Part shown: positions 7,758 through 16,003 of the stretch, piece by piece
Layout: every line of letters begins with the position of its first letter
How positions within the stretch are numbered: position 1 is the first letter of the stretch
Made by a program: the position numbers and the translations under genes
Virus record (IMG/VR): IMGVR_UViG_3300035670_000067
Span: 1-64,000 of that record
Reading direction: 5' to 3' (one strand)
From: a virus
Length of the DNA: 64,000 nt
Notes under the pieces: generated by a model
Databases searched by the model: none
The model's input: only the letters and a program-made list of their open reading frames with translations
What the model was told of the DNA's origin: nothing

Positions 7758-8127
7758 TTTGCATTGAAACCTTTTTAGCTATCTTCTTTATCCTATTTTC
7801 AATCTGCTTTGTTACAACAATCAGCTCTTCAAGAGTATCAATGTCGTTTTGAGTGACTTTCCCATGAATGCCGATAGCCATATTGGCATATAGATAAGAA
7901 ACTACAAACGCTAAGGCGTGATGTACGCTAGAAAAATATCCAAGATTCGTACCAGATATGTTGCCTTTATCCTTTATCCAGCGAAAGGCTTCTTTGTGTG
8001 TATCCCAATCATACCTGCCACCAACCTTTTCAACGACAACACAATTCAAACTACTAATAATCTTTAGTCCATCTATGGTAATGTTGATGTATTGTCGAGA
8101 TTCGGTTTTTGCTTGGTCTTTCTTCAT
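7750..8127 (-). CDS. Hypothetical protein downstream of RecA, 125 aa
   Basis: Protein of 125 aa with a beta-rich first half ('YINITIDGLKIISSLNCVVV') and a helical second half ending in Lys-rich sequence. Its start lies immediately after the RecA stop (ATG at 8127; a GTG at 8139 would overlap RecA). No recognisable domain. Its position suggests a role linked to recombination, which is inference only. Confidence 0.6.
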   Translation of the reverse strand: MKKDQAKTESRQYINITIDGLKIISSLNCVVVEKVGGRYDWDTHKEAFRWIKDKGNISGTNLGYFSSVHHALAFVVSYLYANMAIGIHGKVTQNDIDTLEELIVVTKQIENRIKKIAKKVSMQNG

Positions 8128-8128
8128 A

Positions 8129-9223
8129 CTACGCACCAATTTTATTTTTCAGTTCTTTTATCTGAACCTTCAGCTTTTTCTTTTCTTCTTCGTCTATCGT
8201 AGCTTTATACAATCTTCTCAAATGACGCAGATTCTTTTGATCTTCGCTTTCTGTCGGAAAAAGTACATCAACAATTGACTTTCTAAGCTCTTCGTTATTT
8301 CTAATCGCTTCAATAGCTCCATTTATACCCTGACCGATGTTAACGCCATTAACTGAATACCAAGACCCGCCCTTACATACCGCACCAGCCTTTAGCCCCA
8401 TTTCAATAAGCTCTTTTTCCTTATTGAAACCAGTACCAAATTCAATAGAAGTCTCTGCAATTCTAAATGGCGGAGCAAGTTTATTCTTTATAATCTTAAC
8501 TCTTACATTTGTACCAGCGGGACCGTCCTCTTCATCCTTTGTTTTATCAGTCTGCGTCTTCCTAATATCGACACGAACGGAAGAATAAAACTTCATGGCT
8601 TCGCCACCCGGACTTACCTCTGGCGACCCCCATTGGACTCCGATTTTTAACCTAATCTGATTAGTAAAGATAACCAGAGTCTCTGTCTTTTTTATCGGAC
8701 CTGACAACATTCGGCAGGCTTGTGACATGAGTCTAGCTTGAAGGCCGATATGACTATCTCCAATGGCACCTTCTAACTCTGCTCGCGGAACAAGTGCTGC
8801 TATGGAGTCTATAACGACAACGCCAAATTCTCCCGTACGGATCATAGTCTCTGCGATCTGCAGCGCTTCCTCGCCATTGTCTGGCTGACTAAAGATCAAA
8901 GCGTTATCCCCAACAAGCTGAACCCCAAGCTGTTCTGCATATATAGGATCGAGTGCGTTTTCTACATCTATGAATCCACACTTTTTACCGACTTTCTGCG
9001 CATTCGCTATGACATGCAAACACATCGTTGTTTTGCCAGACGAAGCCGGTCCCAGTATCTCAACCATTCTGCCATAAGGAAATCCACCGATACCAAGCGC
9101 TTTATCAACAGCGTAACTTCCACTAGAGATACACGGAACCTTTTTTGCAGTTCCGTCAAAAACATATGCAGACTCAACACCATGCTTTTCTTTGATCATC
9201 TGGACTAGGGCAGAACTATTCAT
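8129..9223 (-). CDS. recA: RecA recombinase
   Basis: Protein of 364 aa close to bacterial RecA in length and motif order. Walker A is 'GPASSGKTT' (the usual Glu is Ala), then 'FIDVENALDP', Walker B 'VVVIDSIAALVP', the L1 loop region 'EGAIGDSHIGLQARLMSQACR', and 'TNQIRLKIGVQWGSPEVSPGG' covering L2. It forms ATP-dependent filaments on single-stranded DNA and performs strand exchange. The C-terminus is Lys-rich rather than acidic, unlike E. coli RecA. I chose the ATG at 9223 because AGAGG stands five bases upstream. A terminator separates it from the gene before. With the UvsY-like, Rad50/Mre11 and RecU-like genes it forms a recombination set. Confidence 0.95.
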   Translation of the reverse strand: MNSSALVQMIKEKHGVESAYVFDGTAKKVPCISSGSYAVDKALGIGGFPYGRMVEILGPASSGKTTMCLHVIANAQKVGKKCGFIDVENALDPIYAEQLGVQLVGDNALIFSQPDNGEEALQIAETMIRTGEFGVVVIDSIAALVPRAELEGAIGDSHIGLQARLMSQACRMLSGPIKKTETLVIFTNQIRLKIGVQWGSPEVSPGGEAMKFYSSVRVDIRKTQTDKTKDEEDGPAGTNVRVKIIKNKLAPPFRIAETSIEFGTGFNKEKELIEMGLKAGAVCKGGSWYSVNGVNIGQGINGAIEAIRNNEELRKSIVDVLFPTESEDQKNLRHLRRLYKATIDEEEKKKLKVQIKELKNKIGA

Positions 9224-9242
9224 GTTCACCTCTTATGTAATG

Positions 9243-9270
9243 AAAGAGGGCAGGCTAAATGCCTGCCCTC
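9243..9270 (-). terminator. Terminator hairpin upstream of recA
   Basis: Perfect 10-bp stem GAGGGCAGGC / GCCTGCCCTC with a five-base loop, followed on the minus strand by TTTC. It lies after the gene ending at 9296 and before recA, so it should end or reduce transcription from the single-strand-binding-like gene upstream. The T run is short. Confidence 0.7.
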
Positions 9271-9295
9271 CTCTCGGGGTTGGATGGGTTGAGAG

Positions 9296-9811
9296 CTAAA
9301 GCTTTTTGACTTTCTTAACTTTCTTGACCTTCTTTGCCTCTGCGTCTTCTCCTGCTCCAGAACGACATTTGGACCCGTAAGCTGCGATCTTAGTGATCGA
9401 ATCTCTTGTGGCGACAACACCCTTACGATCAGGGCGTTCTTTCAATTCGATAAAAACATCAAACTTCTCGCCATAATACGCAGTCAGGTCTATCTCGTCT
9501 CCGATATCAATCGGATTGCCACCATTCATTACGGTAACGTAAGACATCAGCTTACTGGTGGGGGTCAGTTCAAGACCGACAAACGCCTTGGCGATATAGC
9601 CCTTAGCTGATTCACCGCCAGTGAATTTGCCACCAGTCAGCTTGAATTCAAGAGCCGCCATCGGCCCGAACTTAGCTTCTATGATCTTAGCGGCCTGGAA
9701 CACAGAAGGATACCATTCATGCGATTCGGGTAACTGACGCGGACGCTCCTTGATAACAACGATACGCTTGAGATTGACTTCGCCGTTATCCTGTTTCTTT
9801 TCCTTTTCCAT
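9296..9811 (-). CDS. Hypothetical basic-tailed protein next to RecA (possible DNA-binding protein)
   Basis: Protein of 171 aa. The beta-rich core has segments such as 'ALEFKLTGGKFTGGESAKGY' and 'KFDVFIELKERPDRKG'. It ends in a Lys-Val repeat tail ('AKKVKKVKKVKKL'). The core could be an OB-like fold and the tail could bind nucleic acid, so a single-stranded DNA-binding role beside RecA is plausible, but I see no defining motif. It is followed by a terminator, consistent with abundant product. Confidence 0.6.
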   Translation of the reverse strand: MEKEKKQDNGEVNLKRIVVIKERPRQLPESHEWYPSVFQAAKIIEAKFGPMAALEFKLTGGKFTGGESAKGYIAKAFVGLELTPTSKLMSYVTVMNGGNPIDIGDEIDLTAYYGEKFDVFIELKERPDRKGVVATRDSITKIAAYGSKCRSGAGEDAEAKKVKKVKKVKKL

Positions 9812-9812
9812 A

Positions 9813-10427
9813 TCACACCTTCAGTTTGATTCTTGCTTTTTCTTGATTTACAACTTCAATCCCAGCCGACTTCCCTTGTACGATATTGCGCAACGTTGGC
9901 AACAAAGCACCTTTCGTAATAACAGCCGCCCGGAAAACATTATTAAGCAGTCTGTATTGAAATTCTAGGTCGGATATTTGTTTTTGCCATTCACGTATCT
10001 TTTCCTTATATTTCTTTGCCATGTAACCGCGAACAGTATTTTCAGTTACGCTTTCTCTTGGCTTGGCGACATTATCCTGCAGATGACATTTGCAAGTGTA
10101 GTACAATTCTTCTTGCCATAACTGATATCTGTTTTTCAATTCTTCCAGCTTGTGTCTTGCGATTTCACACACTAGCGAGACGCTTGCTTCTAGCGCAGCT
10201 TGTTCATCCACATGAACTGCAAGCTCTGGTAACGGTATGTCGCCACCAACTCTGAGTTGCTCAAAACTGAAACCAAACTCTTTCTTTATTTGCTCTGCCT
10301 TATCAGCCGGGATAACAAACACATAACGATCACGTTCCCTGCTTACTTTCACACCAGCGTGTTTCAGCAGGGAACGTGCGATGATCTGTTTATCCTGGCT
10401 GTTTATATCGTCACTCTGACTTGCCAT
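9813..10427 (-). CDS. UvsY-like recombination mediator (tentative)
   Basis: Protein of 204 aa. The C-terminal half is a long helical region: 'TVRGYMAKKYKEKIREWQKQ' followed by 'DLEFQYRLLNNVFRAAVITK' and 'GALLPTLRNIV'. The pattern of an early conserved segment, a coiled helix and a terminal A...K...L..L stretch resembles UvsY-type recombinase loaders of many phages, which place RecA/UvsX on coated single strands. Its position one gene away from RecA fits. I chose the second ATG ('MASQSDD') at 10427; a TTG at 10448 would lengthen it by seven residues. The match is from pattern only. Confidence 0.5.
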   Translation of the reverse strand: MASQSDDINSQDKQIIARSLLKHAGVKVSRERDRYVFVIPADKAEQIKKEFGFSFEQLRVGGDIPLPELAVHVDEQAALEASVSLVCEIARHKLEELKNRYQLWQEELYYTCKCHLQDNVAKPRESVTENTVRGYMAKKYKEKIREWQKQISDLEFQYRLLNNVFRAAVITKGALLPTLRNIVQGKSAGIEVVNQEKARIKLKV

Positions 10428-11271
10428 CGTCGTGTTCGAGAGTAACAATCATCTGACCCTTCTTGGCGTTCGCGATCGGAACACCTTTCAAGGTCTTCTT
10501 AATCCCGCGCTCTTTGCACAAAGCGCGCAACTCGTCATCGGTCATCTCAGAATAATCCTTCTCTTCCTCTTCCTCTTCCCCTTCCTCTTCCTCTTCCTCT
10601 TCCTCTTCCTCTTCCTCTTCCTCTTCCTCTTCCTCTTCCTCTTCGGCTTCCTCTTCCTCTTCGGCTTCCTCTTCCTCTTCCTCTTCGGCTTCCTCTTCCT
10701 CTTCGGCTTCCTCTTCCTCTTCGGCTTCCTCTTCCTCTTCTTCCTCGTCAGCCTCTTCGGCTTCCTCTTCCTCTTCTTCCTCATCAGCCTCTTCGGCTTC
10801 CTCTTCCTCTTCGGCTTCCTCTTCCTCTTCTTCCTCGTCAGCCTCTTCGGCTTCCTCTTCCTCTTCTTCTTCCTCGTCAGCCTCTTCGGCTTCCTCTTCC
10901 TCTTCTTCTTCCTCGTCAGCCTCTTCGGCTTCCTCTTCCTCTTCTTCCTCGTCAGCCTCTTCGGCTTCCTCTTCCTCTTCTTCCTCGTCAGCCTCTTCGG
11001 CTTCCTCTTCCTCTTCTTCCTCGTCAGCCTCTTCGGCTTCCTCGTCCGTATCAACCTTAATGTCTTCTTCCTTACCGATTAACGCACCCTTCTTAGCCAA
11101 ACTGTTCCAAATTTCCTTAGCTTCATCAGCAAGAGCTTCAACACCAGTCTTCAGATCATCGCCAACAAATCTGGCGAGATGAATGGACATCACACCAGAC
11201 GTACCGGTCTTGAAATCTCTACCATACGCGACCGTGATTTCGTTCTTCTTTTCTACTTCGACCTTAGCCAT
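10411..11271 (-). CDS. Protein with long Glu-rich repeat and C-terminal SAP/Rho-N-like domain
   Basis: Protein of 286 aa. Residues 1-75 form a folded N-domain ('MAKVEVEKKNEITVAYGRDF'). Residues ~76-240 are almost only Glu with Ala/Asp in repeated units such as 'EEAEEADEEEEEE'. The last ~45 residues, 'YSEMTDDELRALCKERGI' through 'KKGQMIVTLEHDD', match the helix-extended-helix pattern of SAP or Rho N-terminal domains that bind nucleic acid. The acidic block could mimic DNA or buffer basic partners. It is encoded by a DNA repeat of about 33-36 bases (10561-11046). Function unknown; it sits between DnaE and the UvsY-like gene. Confidence 0.7.
   Translation of the reverse strand: MAKVEVEKKNEITVAYGRDFKTGTSGVMSIHLARFVGDDLKTGVEALADEAKEIWNSLAKKGALIGKEEDIKVDTDEEAEEADEEEEEEEAEEADEEEEEEEAEEADEEEEEEEAEEADEEEEEEEEAEEADEEEEEEEEAEEADEEEEEEEAEEEEEAEEADEEEEEEEAEEADEEEEEEEAEEEEEAEEEEEAEEEEEEEAEEEEEAEEEEEEEEEEEEEEEEEEEEEGEEEEEEKDYSEMTDDELRALCKERGIKKTLKGVPIANAKKGQMIVTLEHDDGKSE
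10561..11046 (-). repeat. In-frame tandem repeat coding a Glu-rich tract
   Basis: About 485 bases built from CTCTTC/TTCCTC hexamers and a longer unit of about 33-36 bases containing TCGTCAGCCTCTTCGGC. It encodes Glu/Ala/Asp repeats on the minus strand. All units keep frame. Copy number is probably unstable between isolates and hard to assemble from short reads. Confidence 0.85.
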
Positions 11272-12388
11272 TTTCTGCTTCCTTGTATTTTGTTAGTTGG
11301 GAAAGTTCAGTTTTTCTGCTATCGAAGAGCAGCTTACCTCTATTCTTCTTTAAAGAAGCGATAAAACACTTACCCTTCTGCAGATGTTCAGAAACGTCGG
11401 ACCAGTCACTTGCAAAAACAGTTATTGAGCTTTCTGACTGGCCATCGGTAATGTCTACGAACCCCATTTCGTTTCCATTTTTATCTGTGTGTTTTTTCAC
11501 TTTGATGACCTCAAAGGCCACCTTTATCATTTCTCCTTCTTCTTTTTGTTCTATCAATGCGAGAGTGTTAGCTTTTTCTGCCGCTATAATATCAACAAAC
11601 TGTTTCAGCTTACTTGGCTTGAACGAATAACCATAAGCTATGTCCTGAGCATATTGTTTGTTGATTCTTTTACCAGTACACGCTTCCTCTGAATGGCTTA
11701 TGGCGGCACTGCCACAATACGGACACACTATACCATCTTCTTGTAACTTTTTCACTTGTACATTTACAGGATAACGATATTTACATTCGTAACAGAAAAT
11801 TTGACGACATACTTTCTTATCACCACGCATTTCCAATAACTCATCATATATGACTTCCATCTTGCCAAATTTTCTAAATGTATTGGCAAGAACTATATTA
11901 GTCAATGTCGCAATCGTCAACGCTCTATTTGCTGTTCTCTGCACGAAATCTTGGAATGATAAAAACTTTCCGTTTTTACGTTCTATTTCTATCACTTCTA
12001 TGGCTTTATCACCAACTCGCTTGATTGCAGTCCATGGCGAAACCAAACATCCCTTACCAACAACGAAATCTCTTGTGCTCTTGTTGACTTCTGGTGGGAC
12101 TATCTTTATAGCCATTCTCCTAGCTTCGGAAAGAACTGAAATAAACTTTTTGTCGTCGTCAGTGCTATATGTCAGCACCGCATTTATGTACTCAGCAGGA
12201 TAGTGATATTTCAAATAAGCTGACATATAAGCTATGAACGCATAAGCGCAGGCGTGGGAATTATGAGTAACAGTGTTCTGTACAACATAATTTCTACGCC
12301 GTTGAGTCATTTCTAAATCATAAACGCTTCTAATTCCCAATTTTTTGACTGAAACAATGCGCGAATTTTTGACTTGAACGTTATCCAT
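11264..12388 (-). CDS. dnaE: Split-intein C half (Int-C) fused to the C-terminal part of DnaE
   Basis: Protein of 374 aa. Residues 1-43 are an intein C-terminal segment ending 'NYVVQNTVTHN', with Ser44 as the first extein residue. What follows, 'SHACAYAFIAYMSAYLKYHY', is the conserved DnaE segment just after 'YTFNR' in the upstream gene. The rest holds a zinc-ribbon-like insertion ('CRQIFCYECKYRYP', 'GIVCPYCGSAA') and a C-terminal OB-type domain ('VAFEVIKVKKHTDKNG'). After trans-splicing with the 13325-15955 product it should give a DnaE-type polymerase of ~1112 aa. It begins inside the end of the homing endonuclease gene (76-base overlap). Confidence 0.9.
   Translation of the reverse strand: MDNVQVKNSRIVSVKKLGIRSVYDLEMTQRRRNYVVQNTVTHNSHACAYAFIAYMSAYLKYHYPAEYINAVLTYSTDDDKKFISVLSEARRMAIKIVPPEVNKSTRDFVVGKGCLVSPWTAIKRVGDKAIEVIEIERKNGKFLSFQDFVQRTANRALTIATLTNIVLANTFRKFGKMEVIYDELLEMRGDKKVCRQIFCYECKYRYPVNVQVKKLQEDGIVCPYCGSAAISHSEEACTGKRINKQYAQDIAYGYSFKPSKLKQFVDIIAAEKANTLALIEQKEEGEMIKVAFEVIKVKKHTDKNGNEMGFVDITDGQSESSITVFASDWSDVSEHLQKGKCFIASLKKNRGKLLFDSRKTELSQLTKYKEAENG
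12260..12388 (-). other. Int-C segment of the DnaE split intein (43 residues)
   Basis: Residues 1-43 of the DnaE C-half gene. It contains the block F/G pattern 'SVYDLEMTQRRRNYVV', an aromatic/Val strand, and a terminal 'THN' before Ser+1. The terminal Asn cyclises and the preceding His assists; Ser+1 takes the branched intermediate. Size and ending resemble split inteins such as gp41-1 rather than cyanobacterial DnaE. Confidence 0.88.
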
Positions 12389-13287
12389 ATTGATTTCTCA
12401 CATTTGATTTGATGTTCCCACATCACCACCATACCATCTACTTTCTTACTTCTATTTATAAATTTCGCCTTTGATTTATCTCTTATCAAATTCTTCTGAA
12501 CAGCAATCGGTATACTTTTCTTATGTCCAAAAAATCTTGGATGCCAATGCCAATAAATACCATGACATTCTACAACAATTTTCTTGTCGCCTATAAATAT
12601 TAAGAAATCATATAAATATCTTCCCAATTTCTTTTGATGAACAAATTTAACATTATGTCGCTTTAGAAATTTTTTGAAAATTAATTCTATAGAAGAACTT
12701 TTTCCGTTATTCGAATCGCGCTTAAGCCTTTCTATTGTCACATCACGCATAAAATTCTTGAGTCTCTGCGAATGACGTTTGCCCAACATCCCATGCACTT
12801 TGCGTTTAGAAGCCGAAATCGACATCTTTTTGCGGGTTTCTTCAGTGGGATATCTGAACATATTCTTCAGACTAACAGACAACATAGATTTAGAAGTTTC
12901 TTTTGTAAGACCTTTATTCCAAGCTGTTTTACCTAATCGCGGATTATTCTGCTCCATCCACCTAGCTTGTCTTTCTATAGACGCATTAGATTCTCTTGTA
13001 AGCCCCTTATTCCACGCCTTATGCGATGAACACTTTTTACCATCAGCACAAAATTTATTCAGCACTATCCCACTAGAATACAGACATACCTTCAAAGGCT
13101 TCCCGCATCCACATTTAGATACGTTCAAAAATTTAACGATATACTGCTCGACATTTAATTTGTGTTCCTTCATTAGATGATAATTGAACATCCACGCCTT
13201 ATATTTTCCGTTCTTTTTTCCTTCATAATACAAGTATTCTGGCTTATTACAATACGGACATTTATTGGGGACTTCAGCGATTTTCAT
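12313..13287 (-). CDS. Homing endonuclease, Vsr-like (EDxHD) with NUMOD3-like repeats, lying between the split-intein halves
   Basis: Protein of 324 aa. N-terminal zinc-finger-like segment 'CPYCNKPEYLYYEG' with later His residues, and a second cluster 'CGCGKPLKVC'. Then come repeated NUMOD3-like motifs 'HKAWNKGLTRES', 'GKTAWNKGLTKETSK' and 'GMLGKRHSQRLKNF', which bind DNA in homing enzymes. The C-terminal catalytic domain resembles the very-short-patch repair fold: 'SSIELIFKKFLKRHNVKF', 'GRYLYDFLIF', 'VVECHGIYWHWH', a 'RDKSKAKF' Asp, and 'VVMWEHQI'. This matches the EDxHD family described in fractured genes with split inteins (Dassa et al. 2009). It should cut an intein-free dnaE allele and spread the element. 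Confidence 0.88.
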   Translation of the reverse strand: MKIAEVPNKCPYCNKPEYLYYEGKKNGKYKAWMFNYHLMKEHKLNVEQYIVKFLNVSKCGCGKPLKVCLYSSGIVLNKFCADGKKCSSHKAWNKGLTRESNASIERQARWMEQNNPRLGKTAWNKGLTKETSKSMLSVSLKNMFRYPTEETRKKMSISASKRKVHGMLGKRHSQRLKNFMRDVTIERLKRDSNNGKSSSIELIFKKFLKRHNVKFVHQKKLGRYLYDFLIFIGDKKIVVECHGIYWHWHPRFFGHKKSIPIAVQKNLIRDKSKAKFINRSKKVDGMVVMWEHQIKCEKSIWITFKSKIRALFQSKNWELEAFMI

Positions 13288-13324
13288 AAATCACCATATG
13301 GTAAAGCATGAGAGACATGCCTAA

Positions 13325-15955
13325 TCATATCGTTCTAACTATTCCATATGAAAAATCACTTTCGATCAACTGCCTCAAAGTCCTATATTCTCCGTCATCG
13401 CATAACAGCCTATGATCTAAAGTGCAAGATAATTTTTCTCCATCATCGAAACATATCTCATAACATTCCATTTCACCATTATCATACACTTTTTGTACTG
13501 GGTCAAAATGAATTCCATCTTCATCGTGAGTAGCGACTAAATCACCAACATTGATATCTCTAATTTTCTTTTCACCTTCTATGGTCAGCACCAACTGATT
13601 TTCTTCAACACATCTGTTGAACGTGTATTTACTGAACGCTTCAATAAATCCCCAAATCTCTTCAGCAAGCGCTTGGTCAATATCAGATTTTTCTTTACAG
13701 CCCTTGTAGAATTTTTCCTTCCAAACAGCAAACTTTCGCGGGTCTTTTAGCTTGATGCCCTTACGGAAATTGTCAGATTCAGATGGTGTAAATCCTGCTA
13801 AGACAACCGCCAACTTAGACGCTTGCTCTTGGAATAACAACACACCATAACTCTTTCCAAGAACGCTTTCCATCTTAGGATGCAGATATTGATAATATTG
13901 GCCATGCTTTCTGTTGACATATTCAGTGTGCATGTTCTTTTCAAGAACACCAGTACGATACAACGATATGATAGCAATTATATCTTCTATGGAATCCGGC
14001 TTCATATCTTGAGACAGTTTTATCATGCCGTCAGAAGTGCCAAGCTGGAACAATCCAACATTCAGACCCTTACCAATCATTTCATAAACATCTTGGTCTT
14101 CAAGATGTTCCAACATAAATTCGCACAACCCATCGAAGTCAGAAAACGAAACCTTGTGCCTTTCCTTTATAAGCGCAACAGTCCTTGCAATGATATCTAA
14201 TGTATTCTGTCCAAGAAAGTCTAATTTCAAAATACCAAGGTCTTCCAAGGCGTACATGTCCCATTCAGTAACTTTTACGTCTTTCTTTTTGTTCTTACCG
14301 CCAGTTAATGAATACGCAATCGGACACCATTCATGCACCGGAGTTCTAGTGACCACTACACCACTTGCATGAACGCCGGTTTGCCTGTTTACGCCAAGCA
14401 GGTTAACAGCAGTGTTTTCAATATCTTCATTTTCTTCTAGGAATTCAGCGACCTGTGGATAACCAGTTACTATTTCATCCCAATTCTTTTTATAATCTTC
14501 GTACGAAGAATTGGGTGGAAGCGCCGTATCACCATCATCTATTTTAGAAGTGATACTATTGACCAGTCCAAAATCCATATCAAATACTTTAGCTGCATCT
14601 TTAATCGCGCTCTTAGGCTTCCACTTGGTGTAATTACAGATGTGAGCAACACATTCGTTGCCATACTTTTCAATCACATAATCAAGAACCCTTGAGCGTA
14701 ATTCCTTGCTAAAATCCATGTCTATATCTGGGAGTGTAAGACGCTCTTTGGTCAAAAATCTTTCAAATGGACAATCAAACCTAATTGGATCTACCCATGT
14801 AATATTCATCAGGAAGGCGATCAATGAACCGTTTACACTTCCGCGAGCATTGTATGGAATATCATTTTTTCTACAAAAATTCGCAATATCGTAAACGACA
14901 AGAAAATAATTACTGAATTTCAGAGAAGTGATAACTCTATATTCTTCTTTATAGCGCAGTCTATATTCTTTCTCCTTCATGAGTTTACCCCATGACGGAT
15001 GCTTCTTGCAAATCTCATCAAGGTCTGTGTCTGGCGTTTCTGATACAATCGGTAATGGTGAACCTTCCGGTAACAGATTAAACGCTTCTATTCTATTTGC
15101 CAAACAAACAGTCTCATCTATCGCTTGATTCAGCATTTCATCGCTGATATAATCGTGCCACAAGTCTCTGGCTGAACGTAATTCGTTCACATCTTTCAAC
15201 CAAAGCTGTTTCGTGGCGTAAGTGTGATTTTCTGCATCATTTACACTTTCCCGCCATTTAACACAGATGACGGCATCATGTATATTGCTCTGTTCTTTTG
15301 ATATGTAGTGTCCATCCATAGTAACTATGAACGGCAATCCGTATAGCCTAGCAAGGCGTAACACATATTTGTTCAAACGAACCTGTTCCGGCATATCGTT
15401 TAACTGAATTTCTGCATATATCCTATCTTTGAACACAGTCATCAAATTCTTAAGTCTGCGCTTAATCAACCTCTTTTTGATTTTATGCTTTGCAGACAAC
15501 ATATTCTTCTTCAGATAATCAAATCCGACTAGACCATTTTCACAGCCAGTTGTGATTAGCAAGCCTTCATTGTGTTCTATCAAATCTTTGATTGAAACTC
15601 TTGGCTTCTTTAAGAAACCGTTTTCCCAAGCGTTGCGCATGAGAATCTTAAGATTGCTCCACCCGACAGCGTTCATTGCCAAAATAATCATGTGTCCATA
15701 ATTATATGGAATATTTGATTGTTCTGTATCGTAATCATCAACCCAATAAATCTCGCATCCGATAATCGGCTTTATTCCGGCCGCTTTGCAAGATTTCCAA
15801 AGATTATAGATACCTCCGAGTGTACCGTGATCGGTGACAGTTACAGCGGTTTGTTCTCTAGTCTTGGCTTCTGCCACCAGATCTTCCACTCTGGTAACAG
15901 CGTCCAAAACAGAAAAATGCGTATGACGGTGGTGGTCAATGAACATTGTTTGCAT
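13325..15955 (-). CDS. dnaE: N-terminal part of DNA polymerase III alpha (DnaE) fused to split-intein N half
   Basis: Protein of 876 aa. It starts with a PHP domain ('MFIDHHRHTHFSVLDAVTRV', 'VTVTDHGTLGG'). The polymerase core follows: 'ARGSVNGSLIAFLMN' and catalytic 'LPDIDMDFSKELR' at ~405-415, then 'LDFLGQNTLDII'. At residue 781 the conserved DnaE sequence stops at 'FSKYTFNR', and Cys782 begins an Int-N of 95 residues running to the stop. It is the leading polymerase gene of the phage and is inactive until spliced in trans to the 11264-12388 product. Start could be the first ATG or the fourth codon, both near AAGG. Confidence 0.93.
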   Translation of the reverse strand: MQTMFIDHHRHTHFSVLDAVTRVEDLVAEAKTREQTAVTVTDHGTLGGIYNLWKSCKAAGIKPIIGCEIYWVDDYDTEQSNIPYNYGHMIILAMNAVGWSNLKILMRNAWENGFLKKPRVSIKDLIEHNEGLLITTGCENGLVGFDYLKKNMLSAKHKIKKRLIKRRLKNLMTVFKDRIYAEIQLNDMPEQVRLNKYVLRLARLYGLPFIVTMDGHYISKEQSNIHDAVICVKWRESVNDAENHTYATKQLWLKDVNELRSARDLWHDYISDEMLNQAIDETVCLANRIEAFNLLPEGSPLPIVSETPDTDLDEICKKHPSWGKLMKEKEYRLRYKEEYRVITSLKFSNYFLVVYDIANFCRKNDIPYNARGSVNGSLIAFLMNITWVDPIRFDCPFERFLTKERLTLPDIDMDFSKELRSRVLDYVIEKYGNECVAHICNYTKWKPKSAIKDAAKVFDMDFGLVNSITSKIDDGDTALPPNSSYEDYKKNWDEIVTGYPQVAEFLEENEDIENTAVNLLGVNRQTGVHASGVVVTRTPVHEWCPIAYSLTGGKNKKKDVKVTEWDMYALEDLGILKLDFLGQNTLDIIARTVALIKERHKVSFSDFDGLCEFMLEHLEDQDVYEMIGKGLNVGLFQLGTSDGMIKLSQDMKPDSIEDIIAIISLYRTGVLEKNMHTEYVNRKHGQYYQYLHPKMESVLGKSYGVLLFQEQASKLAVVLAGFTPSESDNFRKGIKLKDPRKFAVWKEKFYKGCKEKSDIDQALAEEIWGFIEAFSKYTFNRCVEENQLVLTIEGEKKIRDINVGDLVATHDEDGIHFDPVQKVYDNGEMECYEICFDDGEKLSCTLDHRLLCDDGEYRTLRQLIESDFSYGIVRTI
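13328..13612 (-). other. Int-N segment of the DnaE split intein (95 residues)
   Basis: Residues 782-876 of the N-half gene. Block A is 'CVEENQLVLTIEGEKKI', followed by 'INVGDLVATHDEDG'. Block B contains 'LSCTLDHRLL', giving the T-x-x-H pattern (Thr, Asp, His) needed for the first acyl shift. No endonuclease domain is fused. It ends in the gene's stop codon, so splicing must occur in trans with Int-C at 12260-12388. Confidence 0.9.
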
Positions 15956-16003
15956 ACCTTATAATAGCACGGCCACACACGTTTACAACAATACCAGACA
16001 CTT

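Noticed and set aside
9226-9420. Minus-strand 64-codon frame between recA and the basic-tailed gene
   Set aside because: Runs through the terminator hairpin and overlaps a better gene; no ribosome site seen.
10432-11082. Plus-strand Phe-Leu repeat frame and a minus-strand Arg/Lys repeat frame
   Set aside because: Both are other-frame readings of the Glu-rich DNA repeat; the minus-strand 286-aa frame has folded ends and proper junctions.
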